Positions 17,647-24,464 of a stretch of DNA of 36,186 nt are shown one piece after another. Where the stretch lies: positions 20,014 through 56,199 of the forward strand of contig JAAVDJ010000011.1 of the NCBI GenBank assembly GCA_014801875.1, written 5' to 3'. The DNA is from Bacteroides sp. Lineage in GTDB: Bacteria > Bacteroidota > Bacteroidia > Bacteroidales > Muribaculaceae. Within the stretch, counting starts at the first letter, position 1, and each line of letters begins with the position of its first letter. The position numbers and the translations under genes are program-made. The notes beneath the pieces are model-generated. The model was not told the DNA's origin, searched no databases, and was given only the letters and a program-made list of their open reading frames with translations.

Positions 17647-18190
17647 AAATAAACAATCTCGGCTCCCGCGAAAACTGTTTCTTGTGGTTTGCGAAGGAGA
17701 AACAGAAGAGAAATATGTGGAGTTGCTTAGAGCATATTTCCGTCTTCCGATTGCTATAAAGACAAAAGTTAGTGGAAATGCTGTCAATCAAAGATTGGTG
17801 AAACAATATCTCAAAGAATTAGGGGAGGAGGATTATGGGGAAAGTAAAGTGTTTTTTATTTATGATGCGGATGATCTGAATATTGTTAAAAAGCTTCACA
17901 CTCTCCCTGGAAAGGTGATTTTATCAAATCCATGTATTGAATTGTGGTATATCCTTCATTCAAAAGAATCTTTCCAAGCTCTCACTTCTGCAGATGCTGT
18001 CCGTGTACTCCGTCAAGCTAATCCTATATGGAGGGAATATAAAAAGGGGATGCTTAGTCGAGAACAGGGAAATCATCTTTTAGAAAGAATGGATTATGCA
18101 TGTAAAAACGTTGAGAGCCATAAATGGTATGAAAATCCCTCATCCAATATGAATATTTTCATAGAGGAATTAAAGAAGGAAAAAACTTGA
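17633..18190 (+). CDS. RloB-like TOPRIM-type effector of the defence pair
   Basis: The 185-residue protein begins with a basic stretch, then LFLVVCEGETEEKYVELL with Glu 21 and Glu 23 in the TOPRIM-like acidic position. VFFIYDADDLN (D-x-D-D) and SNPCIELWYILH follow. These are the conserved RloB blocks, also seen in AbiL-type abortive infection partners. It is expected to be a nuclease-like effector held in check by the ATPase upstream. The start overlaps the ATPase by 14 bases. The stop codon and the last codons (KEKT) lie inside the right-hand direct repeat, so the repeat forms the 3' end of the gene. Confidence 0.85.
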   Translation: MRKRKNKQSRLPRKLFLVVCEGETEEKYVELLRAYFRLPIAIKTKVSGNAVNQRLVKQYLKELGEEDYGESKVFFIYDADDLNIVKKLHTLPGKVILSNPCIELWYILHSKESFQALTSADAVRVLRQANPIWREYKKGMLSREQGNHLLERMDYACKNVESHKWYENPSSNMNIFIEELKKEKT

Positions 18191-18286
18191 TTTCCCTGAA
18201 AATTTCCGTTTGGAGTGTTAAAATGGGTGTTTTTACTCCATTTTAACACTTCAAACGACCCAAAAAAGTCCATCTCAGACATTTTC
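18175..18286. repeat. Direct repeat copy 2 with internal palindrome (right edge of defence cassette)
   Basis: Matches 16281-16393 in the same orientation. The arms are at 18207-18226 and 18238-18257. The 11-base centre, GTGTTTTTACT, is close to the reverse complement of the copy 1 centre (10 of 11 bases), so the centre is flipped relative to its surroundings. Confidence 0.9.
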
Positions 18287-18337
18287 GTCAGAGGAATAAT
18301 AGACGGAAATATCATTAATCGACAGGTGGTATTTCCA

Positions 18338-18455
18338 TATTCCTCTTCCTTTTTTAGCTTATCAGCGACTTATTCCTCTTCCTTTTTTAGCTTATCAGCG
18401 ACTTATTCCTCTTCCTTTTTTTGTTTATCAGCGACTTATTCCTCTTTCTTTTTTT
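18338..18455. repeat. 33-bp tandem repeat, about 3.6 units
   Basis: Units start at 18338, 18371 and 18404, with a partial fourth at 18437. Each runs TATTCCTCTTCC, T-run, AGCTTATCAGCGACT; the third has a small change in the T-run region. There are no unique spacers, so it is not a CRISPR. It is open in one frame but lies upstream of the ATPase promoter and is probably non-coding, with a possible regulatory or slippage role. Confidence 0.9.
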
Positions 18456-18473
18456 ATATTATAATATAAAAAG

Positions 18474-18504
18474 TTGAATATATGAATATTATTCTTTATA
18501 TTTG
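18474..18504 (+). promoter_or_regulatory. Bacteroidetes-type promoter for the AAA_14 ATPase gene
   Basis: TTG at 18474-18476, 20-base spacer, TATATTTG at 18497-18504. It overlaps an upstream ATG at 18502, which therefore cannot be the start; the ATG at 18535 is used. Confidence 0.65.
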
Positions 18505-18534
18505 CATCTGAATCAATTAAACGGAAATACGAGC

Positions 18535-19896
18535 ATGATATACTTCAGAAGAAGAATAGATGAACAGTTGCTACTATGGAAAAACAGCCGTAATCGCAAG
18601 CCATTATTGTTACGAGGGGCGCGTCAGATTGGCAAATCAAGCTCCATACGCCATTTTTCTAAAGAGTTTAAATATTTTATTGAAGTAAATTTTGAAGCGC
18701 GTAAAGATATTTCAGCATTATTCGAACAAGAAAGTGATGTGGAATTGATTTGTGAGCGCTTGAGTATCTTCTTTTCCACCCCTGTCATCCCGGGAGAGAC
18801 ACTTATCTTTTTCGATGAAATACAAGCATCGGAAGCTGCTTTGAAATCGTTATGGTTTTTCAAGGAAAATAAGCCGGGGCTACATATTGTGGCAGCTGGC
18901 TCGTTGTTGGAATTTGCCCTGAAGGAAATGCCATCTTATGGAGTCGGAAGAGTAAGTTCTATGTTTATGTATCCGATGAGTTTTTCAGAATTTCTTTCAG
19001 CCTCCGGGAAAGGTGATTGGATTGAAGCTGTAGACAATTCCGATTTTGATAAGCCATTATTTGAACCACTACATAATGATTTAGTAGGTTTTTATCGGAC
19101 ATTTCTTTTGGTAGGCGGAATGCCGGCAAGTGTCAAGGCTTGGATAGAGACGCGGGATTTTCGTGAATGTATTAATGAGTTAGCGGATATTCAGCAGACT
19201 TATTACGATGATTTTTCCAAATATGGAAAATCAATATCCCCGGAATTATTAAGATCGACTGTACAGAGTGTAGTAGCACAGACAGGAGGAAAATTCATGT
19301 TCAGTAAAGTATCGGGAAATCATTCTACCGATGAAGTGAAGAAGGCACTAAGTCTCCTTACAGATGCCGGGATAATAAAAAGAGTCAGGCTGACAGCGGC
19401 AAATGGACTTCCGTTGGGAGCAGAGGTAAATGAAAAGTTCACTAAATATCTTTATCTGGACAGTGGATTATTGCTCAGGATTCTGGATCTGGATTTCGGA
19501 GGTATAAAAGTTTTGACAGAAATGATACTTGCAGGTACAGAAGAAGATTTGGTTAATAAAGGAAATTTAGCTGAATTGACTGTTGGATGGGAATTAGTAA
19601 AGAATGCAGATTTCCGACATCGTTATGAACTTTACTATTGGGAGAATTTGGCAAAGGGAGCAACGGCAGAAGTAGATTATGTAATGCCAAAGAATATGGG
19701 AGTGCTTCCGATTGAGGTAAAGTCCGGCACCAGCGGAAAAATGAAGAGCCTGCGGATGTTCATGCAAAAAAAGAACCTCACCACAGGAATCCGAACATCT
19801 TTGGAAAATTTCGGATGTCTTGTAATTGAAGATGGTGACACAACGCGCTTCATTAACATACTTCCGCTGTATGCTGTCGGCAGGCTCACAAAGTAA
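18535..19896 (+). CDS. AAA_14/DUF4143 ATPase
   Basis: The 453-residue protein, counted from the start at 18535, begins MIYFRRRIDEQLLLWKNS and continues PLLLRGARQIGKSS (Walker A, about residues 28-36). Walker B is LIFFDEIQASEAAL. MYPMSFSEFL and VGGMPASVKAWIE are hallmarks of this widespread bacterial/archaeal ATPase family. The C-terminal DUF4143 region ends with the nuclease-like segment YWEN...AEVDYVMPKN...LPIEVKSG (D-x18-ExK). Function is not known; the genes are often duplicated and patchily distributed. It has its own promoter downstream of the 33-bp tandem repeat and a two-way terminator after it. Confidence 0.9.
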   Translation: MIYFRRRIDEQLLLWKNSRNRKPLLLRGARQIGKSSSIRHFSKEFKYFIEVNFEARKDISALFEQESDVELICERLSIFFSTPVIPGETLIFFDEIQASEAALKSLWFFKENKPGLHIVAAGSLLEFALKEMPSYGVGRVSSMFMYPMSFSEFLSASGKGDWIEAVDNSDFDKPLFEPLHNDLVGFYRTFLLVGGMPASVKAWIETRDFRECINELADIQQTYYDDFSKYGKSISPELLRSTVQSVVAQTGGKFMFSKVSGNHSTDEVKKALSLLTDAGIIKRVRLTAANGLPLGAEVNEKFTKYLYLDSGLLLRILDLDFGGIKVLTEMILAGTEEDLVNKGNLAELTVGWELVKNADFRHRYELYYWENLAKGATAEVDYVMPKNMGVLPIEVKSGTSGKMKSLRMFMQKKNLTTGIRTSLENFGCLVIEDGDTTRFINILPLYAVGRLTK

Positions 19897-20037
19897 GATT
19901 TCTGAAAAGAGGTATTTGTGATTATAAAATCCCTTTCAGGTCGACAGAGGGCTTTGGCTTTACGTATCAGCCGACCATTCCTGTTTCTTCAATCACATTC
20001 ACACAGAACTTGCCGATGAATGTATTAAGGCAGCAAA

Positions 20038-20071
20038 AAAAAGCATCAGCGCTACTGTGCTGATGCTTTTT
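20038..20071. terminator. Bidirectional terminator between convergent genes
   Basis: AAAAAGCATCAGC (20038-20050) pairs perfectly with 20059-20071. A-run on one side and T-run on the other let it serve both the ATPase (+) and the Spy-like gene (-). Confidence 0.85.
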
Positions 20072-20091
20072 ATCGTTGATATTTTATAGGT

Positions 20092-20670
20092 TCAGACGTT
20101 GGCACCCTGGAGTGTGGTTGCCTGACGCTGACCCCTTTTATCGTTTGAGCCTTTCTGTCCTTTTTTCCCGTTGTTCGCATGCATACCTTTAGAACCCTTG
20201 CCAAGCTTACCACCTTTTTTCATATCTTTCTTGTGGTGGTTTCCTGCCATCATGAAGTTGTTTTCAAGGAATTTGGTGTACTGTTCCGGAGTAAGGATGC
20301 TTTTGAGGCTGTTGAGGTAGTTCTGCTTTGCCTCTTTGCGCTTGGTCTGCATTTCGGCCTTGCGCTGCTGTTTCTGCTCGGCAGTGAGCTGTTCTTTCTT
20401 CCGGTCATCCTTGGCGGCTTTCTTTGCCTCGGCTTTCTTCTGCATTTCAGCGCGACGTGATTCGTTGAGTTGCTGAAGTTTGGTCTTCTGTGTATCGGTG
20501 AGGTTTAGACCTTCAAAAGCCTTCATCCCTTTGTTTTCTTTTTTCCCTTTCACGCACTCAGTGCGAGCTTTGCCGTTGCTGTTAGCGTTGTTTGTCTGAT
20601 TGTTGTTGGCAGCGATCATTGAGAGAGAGGAGGCTGCGAAAATTGCGAGACTAAGAATTACTTTTTTCAT
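20092..20670 (-). CDS. Spy/CpxP-like LTxxQ periplasmic protein
   Basis: The 192-residue protein has a signal peptide (MKKVILSLAIFAASSLSMIAA). The helical basic body contains two LTxxQ-type motifs, NLTDTQKTKLQQL and LTPEQYTKFL, the mark of Spy/CpxP-type periplasmic chaperones and stress sensors. Between them is a Lys/Ala/Glu-rich region likely forming long helices. The last ~50 residues are Gly/Lys/His-rich (HHKKDMKKGGKLGKGSKG) and could bind metal or anionic surfaces. No TAnnTTTG element is visible upstream on its strand, so another sigma factor may drive it (inference). Confidence 0.8.
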   Translation of the reverse strand: MKKVILSLAIFAASSLSMIAANNNQTNNANSNGKARTECVKGKKENKGMKAFEGLNLTDTQKTKLQQLNESRRAEMQKKAEAKKAAKDDRKKEQLTAEQKQQRKAEMQTKRKEAKQNYLNSLKSILTPEQYTKFLENNFMMAGNHHKKDMKKGGKLGKGSKGMHANNGKKGQKGSNDKRGQRQATTLQGANV

Positions 20671-20783
20671 CGTTGTATGTTCTTTTTTTGTTTTGTTTGT
20701 TTTCTTGTTGAAATTGATGATATTTGATGTTGAAAACAGGAGAAAGCGCGTTGAATGTTATTGTTTTGCGTTGTTTGGTTTAG

Positions 20784-20813
20784 TTGTGCTTTCTTGCTGT
20801 TTTCGTATCTTTG
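20784..20813 (+). promoter_or_regulatory. Orphan Bacteroidetes-type promoter in the 20671-21112 gap
   Basis: TTG at 20784-20786, 19-base spacer, perfect TATCTTTG at 20806-20813. No reading frame of note follows on this strand before the hairpin at 21015-21059. The rest of the 440-base gap is AT-rich with nothing else recognised. Confidence 0.5.
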
Positions 20814-20819
20814 ACCGGG

Positions 20820-21060
20820 GAGGAATGGAATAGTTTAAATAGGTTTTTGATTTTATGCTTCGTTAACTAATTTGTTAATAAATATTTGCGATTTGATAGG
20901 CTTTAAGAAGAGGTATTACTCCTTAATAATTCATAAGGCATAATTCATAATTTTTTGTCAGCCAACTTTCCCAGCGAAGATCGTCATTTGTATGAGGTAG
21001 ATTTTCTAATATGAAAAACCGTGCAAATTGAAAATCCAATTTTCAATTTGCACGGTTTTA
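20820..21060 (+). ncRNA. Candidate small RNA from the orphan promoter to the strong hairpin
   Basis: A perfect promoter at 20784-20813 faces a perfect 20-bp stem hairpin (21015-21059) ending in T's, with no coding frame between. This is the usual outline of an intergenic small RNA of about 240 nt. The span is inferred from these two ends only. Confidence 0.3.
21015..21059. terminator. Strong bidirectional hairpin terminator
   Basis: Perfect 20-bp arms (21015-21034 and 21040-21059) with a five-base loop, bounded by A's on one side and T's on the other. It lies 54 bases after the stop of the minus-strand esterase and would end that transcript. Confidence 0.85.
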
Positions 21061-21112
21061 AACGGAATGGGATGGTGAATATTTATTATTAGCCGATGGT
21101 TCTATAAGCCCA

Positions 21113-22027
21113 TTAGTTTTTGAGCTTGCTGAGAAGAAAATTGAGAGGACGAGAGACTCTTGCAGCCCAGGCTCTTTCTTCATGAGGCGCACCAAAATCA
21201 ATATAGCTATCAAGATTTACTCCATATTGGTATCCCTTCTTCTGAGCAATAAGGAGAGCCTGTGTCTCCCACGGACCGTAATAGGCATCTATCGTAGATG
21301 TGCCGTGGTCGAAATACAACCTATGGGTAGCGGGATCCGGAAGACTGGATTCAACATATCGCATCATTGCGTCCCCGAATTTTGAGCCCGCACCCAATGA
21401 GCCATACCAATGAGTGGACAGACATCCTGCAGCTCCGAACACCTCCGGATACTCAGAAATAAGATAAAGCGACATCAAACCGCCCATACTTGACCCCATC
21501 ACCACCGTATTCTCCCGTTCAGATAGTGTGGGATAATAAGAATCAATGAGGGGTTTGAGGGTAGAGACCACAAAATCGGCATATTGGTCACCTAATACCG
21601 GTTGCCCTTTGAGTTTCACTTCTGCTATCAGTTCTTCAAGACCCGCATCAGCCACTGCTTTCTGAGGCATCAATTGAGCAACCCGCGTCGCGGGATCACT
21701 ATGAATCCCCACGATAAGGAAAGGTGGTGTTTTCCCTTCTCCAATCATTCTGCAAGCAGTTGAATCCATTTCCCACGACTGATGGTTCCAGGTAGTGGCA
21801 GCATCGTAGAGGTTCTGGCCATCGTGCATATACAGGACCGGATATCGTTCGGTCTGAGAGAAATTTTCCGGCAACCATACGTCTACATCTATTGTATCGT
21901 TAAGCTGGGGTGAGGCAATCCTCAGTCTCTCGATTCTTCCGCAGTCAGCATGTTGTATTGGCGAAGACGCATACGCTGATAGAAGGGAGCACATGAAAAG
22001 AGAGGCAAATACCGTTTTACGTGTCAT
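21113..22027 (-). CDS. Secreted alpha/beta-hydrolase esterase (esterase D/Fes-like)
   Basis: The 304-residue protein has a signal peptide (MTRKTVFASLFMCSLLSAYA), so it acts in the periplasm or outside. YPVLYMHDGQNLYD is the opening strand of the putative-esterase fold used by esterase D, feruloyl esterases and enterochelin esterases. The nucleophile elbow is VVMGSSMGGLMS with Ser 180, and the catalytic His is probably His 282 in GAPHEERAW. Substrate is unknown; carbohydrate acetyl or feruloyl esters, or a siderophore, are possible. A CAAAGATA (TATCTTTG on this strand) sits 23 bases before the start. Confidence 0.85.
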   Translation of the reverse strand: MTRKTVFASLFMCSLLSAYASSPIQHADCGRIERLRIASPQLNDTIDVDVWLPENFSQTERYPVLYMHDGQNLYDAATTWNHQSWEMDSTACRMIGEGKTPPFLIVGIHSDPATRVAQLMPQKAVADAGLEELIAEVKLKGQPVLGDQYADFVVSTLKPLIDSYYPTLSERENTVVMGSSMGGLMSLYLISEYPEVFGAAGCLSTHWYGSLGAGSKFGDAMMRYVESSLPDPATHRLYFDHGTSTIDAYYGPWETQALLIAQKKGYQYGVNLDSYIDFGAPHEERAWAARVSRPLNFLLSKLKN

Positions 22028-22049
22028 AATCTTAATCTTTATCAGGGGG

Positions 22050-22082
22050 CAAAGATAACAAAAATAATTTAGTAGATAGCAA
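22050..22082 (-). promoter_or_regulatory. Promoter for the esterase gene
   Basis: On the minus strand TATCTTTG is at 22057-22050, with a TTG at 22082-22080; the 22-base spacer is slightly long. Confidence 0.5.
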
Positions 22083-22134
22083 AAATTGAAATTATGCTAT
22101 TAAACATTTAATTTTTTAATTGATTATATTTGAA

Positions 22135-22210
22135 AAGTCCTTGAGGATTAGTAATTTAAAGGAAAAGCTCGGCCGTTTTTTCTCATGAAAACTACTAATT
22201 CCAAGGACTT
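22135..22210. repeat. Imperfect inverted repeat at the head of the IS remnant
   Basis: AAGTCCTTGAGGATTAGTA (22135-22153) and TACTAATTCCAAGGACTT (22193-22210) are near-complements. The second arm lies inside the start of the transposase fragment. It may be a folded IS end. Confidence 0.55.
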
Positions 22211-22379
22211 GGTCAAAGTTAACCACAACTTAAGGCGTCTTCTTCCGATAGGTCATCTTTTCAGTGGTGAGGGGCCAAGCTGGAATACAGTCTTTCATCA
22301 TTACCGGAAATGGTCTGTTAAGGAGGAATGGCAAAAGATATATTCCATTATACTCAACAGAGGCATGAATAATATCATA
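22185..22379 (+). pseudogene. IS5-family (DUF4096) transposase fragment
   Basis: The frame contains LLPIGHLFSGEGPSWNTVFHHYRKWSVKEEWQKIY, the typical end of the IS5-type transposase N-terminal domain (the family pattern is LP..HLFSG..PSW.TVF.HFRKW...W). Only about 65 residues remain: the earlier half of that domain is missing (the first ~18 residues are unrelated) and the DDE catalytic domain is absent. It is a deletion remnant of an insertion sequence. The frame runs on into the palindrome at 22380-22420, which is not coding sequence of the family. Confidence 0.75.
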
Positions 22380-22420
22380 ATTTATGTAAATTTGCAATTC
22401 AATTGCAAATTTACATAAAT
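22380..22420. repeat. 41-bp perfect palindrome with one-base centre
   Basis: Twenty-base arms (22380-22399, 22401-22420) are exact complements around a single C. It directly follows the IS5 fragment and may be the fusion point of a deletion between inverted repeats, or a protein-binding dyad. Confidence 0.85.
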
Positions 22421-22674
22421 CCTTATCACTGGAGGGGACAGGGAGATTGGTAGATGTTTGCAGAAGTATGTAGATATTAAAAAAGCTCCCTTTCTAATGA
22501 AAGGAAGCTTTGGAGTTATTCTATAAATTGAATTTTGGTAAATAGGGGTTCCTAAATTATGATCCGGCTTCATGAGCCTTCGTGTTTTTTCAGCGATGGC
22601 ATCAGTAGGGAAGATTAAGGGAATATAATCAAGGAGAGTAAGAATCGGTATTTATCAATAAATCCTGCTTCTTT
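22421..22674. other. Non-coding gap with one hairpin
   Basis: Between the palindrome and the ECF sigma gene there is no credible gene. AAAGCTCCCTTTC (22482-22494) pairs with 22499-22511 with one mismatch and a four-base loop; flanking A's and T's suggest a weak terminator, possibly for the fragment transcript. Nothing else is recognised. Confidence 0.4.
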
Positions 22675-23181
22675 TTATTTATAATCCTTCAGGAGAGCCT
22701 GGAGGCGTTTGCGGGCGAAGAAAATACGGCTTTTAACAGTGCCGAGGGGGAGACCCATCTTTTCAGCGATCTCGCTGTATTTGTAGCCTGCTACATACAT
22801 TGAGAAAGGCACGCGGTATTCCTCTGAAAACTCCTTGATAGCCTGAGAAATCTCTTTAGCGGCGAAACTGCCCTCCGGAGTGGAAAGACCGGATTCCTGA
22901 GAAAGATTAAGATGATAAAGGTCTTCAGTCGTGTCAACCACAGTCGCGCTTCTAACTTGACGTCGATAGTTGTTGATGAAGATATTACGCATGATAGTGA
23001 AAACCCAACCCTTGAAGTTTACGTTGTCGACATATTTAGATTCGTTGTCGAGAACTTTCAGAGTGGTGTCCTGCACTAAATCCTGCGCCGTCTCACGACT
23101 GGTTGTAAGTTGATAGGCAAAGTTAAGAAGATTACCCTGCAATCCTAATAGTCTCTGTTTAAATGTTGCTGAATCTGCCAT
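22675..23181 (-). CDS. ECF-type RNA polymerase sigma factor (copy A)
   Basis: The 168-residue protein has sigma-70 region 2 (ETAQDLVQDTTLKVLDN... FKGWVFTIMRNIFINNYRR) and region 4 (EYRVPFSMYVAGYKYSEIAEKMGLPLGTVKSRIFFARKRLQALLKDY), with no region 1.1 or 3, as in ECF sigma factors. A paralog of the same length lies at 28529-29035 and shares RNIFINNYR and EDLYHLNLSQESGL. No anti-sigma gene is adjacent on either side, unlike the FecI/FecR pattern. Target promoters are unknown. A ~430-base non-coding leader lies upstream. Confidence 0.95.
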   Translation of the reverse strand: MADSATFKQRLLGLQGNLLNFAYQLTTSRETAQDLVQDTTLKVLDNESKYVDNVNFKGWVFTIMRNIFINNYRRQVRSATVVDTTEDLYHLNLSQESGLSTPEGSFAAKEISQAIKEFSEEYRVPFSMYVAGYKYSEIAEKMGLPLGTVKSRIFFARKRLQALLKDYK

Positions 23182-23470
23182 CGTTGTATAGTTTTAAGTG
23201 GTGACAGGTTAGAATTGGGATTTGGTTTAATGAAGTTCCAATCGCTCCTGTCGGTGTTGTTTGACAGTATAACAACCCCGGTTGAAAAGTTATCATGAAA
23301 TTCACAACTTTTTTTATTCATGGAACGTTTTTTAACATTTAAAATGGGATTTGGGTTTGGCAGAAACTGATTTTTTTAGTGTAACTCATGCAAATTTCAC
23401 GCAGTTGGGAATAAAAGGATAAAAATTAGTTAGGGATTAAGAAATTTGGATGGAAACAGACGAGAAAGGG
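23182..23470 (-). promoter_or_regulatory. Upstream region of the ECF sigma gene with a foldable leader
   Basis: GACAGG (23203-23208) and CCTGTC (23247-23252) enclose ATTGG/CCAAT (23214-23218, 23238-23242), giving a stem-loop close to the sigma start codon. No clear TAnnTTTG element was found on this strand, so the promoter may be of another class. The remainder is AT-rich and unexplained. Confidence 0.3.
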
Positions 23471-23505
23471 ATATTTCGTTAAAAATAAAAAAATAGATAT
23501 TAATT

Positions 23506-23539
23506 TTTGTGTAGGAATGGCTTTTTATGACTAATTTTG
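23506..23539 (+). promoter_or_regulatory. Promoter for the FtsB-to-CNNM gene run
   Basis: TTTG at 23506-23509 and TAATTTTG at 23532-23539, spacer 22 bases. It is the only such element before the co-directional run starting at 23616. Confidence 0.5.
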
Positions 23540-23615
23540 TGGCGATTGGTCGAATTGACCGATTGCCGCGCTGACAGTCCGGCGCGGAAAGTGATTGTCA
23601 AATCTATATTTATAA

Positions 23616-23921
23616 GTGAGTAAGACTGTAAAAAAGACAAGCTTCTGGGTGCGCAGGCGTTCGCATATCCCCCTTATAGTGATAGGGACTTTGGTGGTGA
23701 CCATCCTCTTTTTTAATGAAGACACCTCCATATCCCTTAATATGCAATATGACCGGGAAATCAACGAACTGACGGAAGCAATCGCGGAATGCAGGGACTC
23801 TGCGGCATACTACCGCAATCAGCGGGAGCTGTTGCTTCATCAGAAGGCAGACCTTGAACATATAGCCCGAGAGAAATTCCACATGCAGCGCCCGACGGAG
23901 GATGTATTCATTCTCAAATGA
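23616..23921 (+). CDS. FtsB/DivIC-like septum formation initiator
   Basis: The 101-residue bitopic membrane protein has a basic cytoplasmic N-terminus, one transmembrane helix (about residues 18-34, IPLIVIGTLVVTILFFN), and a periplasmic coiled coil (about 40-80). It ends LEHIAREKFHMQRPTEDVFIL. That closing motif, with RE-K-and-P-x-E-x-V-hydrophobic, is the DivIC/FtsB family signature. Such proteins join FtsL and FtsQ in the divisome. It begins the run that leads to coaX and lptC. Confidence 0.85.
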   Translation: MSKTVKKTSFWVRRRSHIPLIVIGTLVVTILFFNEDTSISLNMQYDREINELTEAIAECRDSAAYYRNQRELLLHQKADLEHIAREKFHMQRPTEDVFILK

Positions 23922-23978
23922 TTCTTCTCCGGTTTCGGAAAGTTTGTTACCCTAACAACGCACATCACCTATTATATA

Positions 23979-24464
23979 ATGTCAGGTAAAAAGATATTTG
24001 ACCCCTCTTCCCTCCAAAAGCGCCGACGGTTGGCGGAACATACCGCCACTTTCGGTCTGCTCCTCGTATGTGTGGCTCTTATCGTGCCTTTCTTCAACCC
24101 TGCCAATCTGGGGATGGTCTCCATTTTCAAATGGGTATATGGCTCAGGGGCTCTAATTTTTACGATTGCACGTGTGGTGGCTGTCAACGATCCGACAGAC
24201 TCGACACGTCTCCGTCGACTCCGCCGCCTGGAATTCTGGGCCGGAATCGCTTTTGTGATAGGTGCCTTCTTCTGGTTTTACGAGGAGAACCATCTTTCCG
24301 CTTTCGGTCCGTATGTCGGAGTGCTGGCTATCCTGCGCAACACCATAATGTTCTCGCTCGTAGGCGCGGTCATACAACTTATCGCTTCATGGATGATAGT
24401 AGGACAGACGCGTAAAGAGAAAGAGGAGAAGAACGGTCAATCAAAGAATAATACAAGCAAATGA
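23979..24464 (+). CDS. Small multi-spanning membrane protein, unknown function
   Basis: The 161-residue protein has about four hydrophobic segments (near residues 23-42, 48-65, 85-102 and 113-140). Between the second and third lies a basic loop (DPTDSTRLRRLRRLEFW), and it has a charged Lys/Asn-rich C-terminus. I recognise no characterised family; similar small membrane proteins sit beside coaX in Bacteroidales, as far as I can recall. It overlaps the coaX start by four bases (ATGA), so translation is coupled. Confidence 0.75.
   Translation: MSGKKIFDPSSLQKRRRLAEHTATFGLLLVCVALIVPFFNPANLGMVSIFKWVYGSGALIFTIARVVAVNDPTDSTRLRRLRRLEFWAGIAFVIGAFFWFYEENHLSAFGPYVGVLAILRNTIMFSLVGAVIQLIASWMIVGQTRKEKEEKNGQSKNNTSK

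Noticed and set aside
18338-18455. CRISPR array
   Set aside because: The 33-bp units follow each other directly with no unique spacers, and there are no cas genes nearby.
18215-18469. 84-residue frame across repeat copy 2 and the tandem repeat
   Set aside because: Its only pattern is the translated 33-bp repeat (YSSSFFSLSAT), with no start context and no homology.
18502-18534. Upstream ATG as start of the AAA_14 ATPase
   Set aside because: It overlaps the TATATTTG promoter element; the family N-terminus starts at 18535.
22382-22573. 63-residue minus-strand frame over the palindrome
   Set aside because: It reads through the palindrome and hairpin and has no family likeness.
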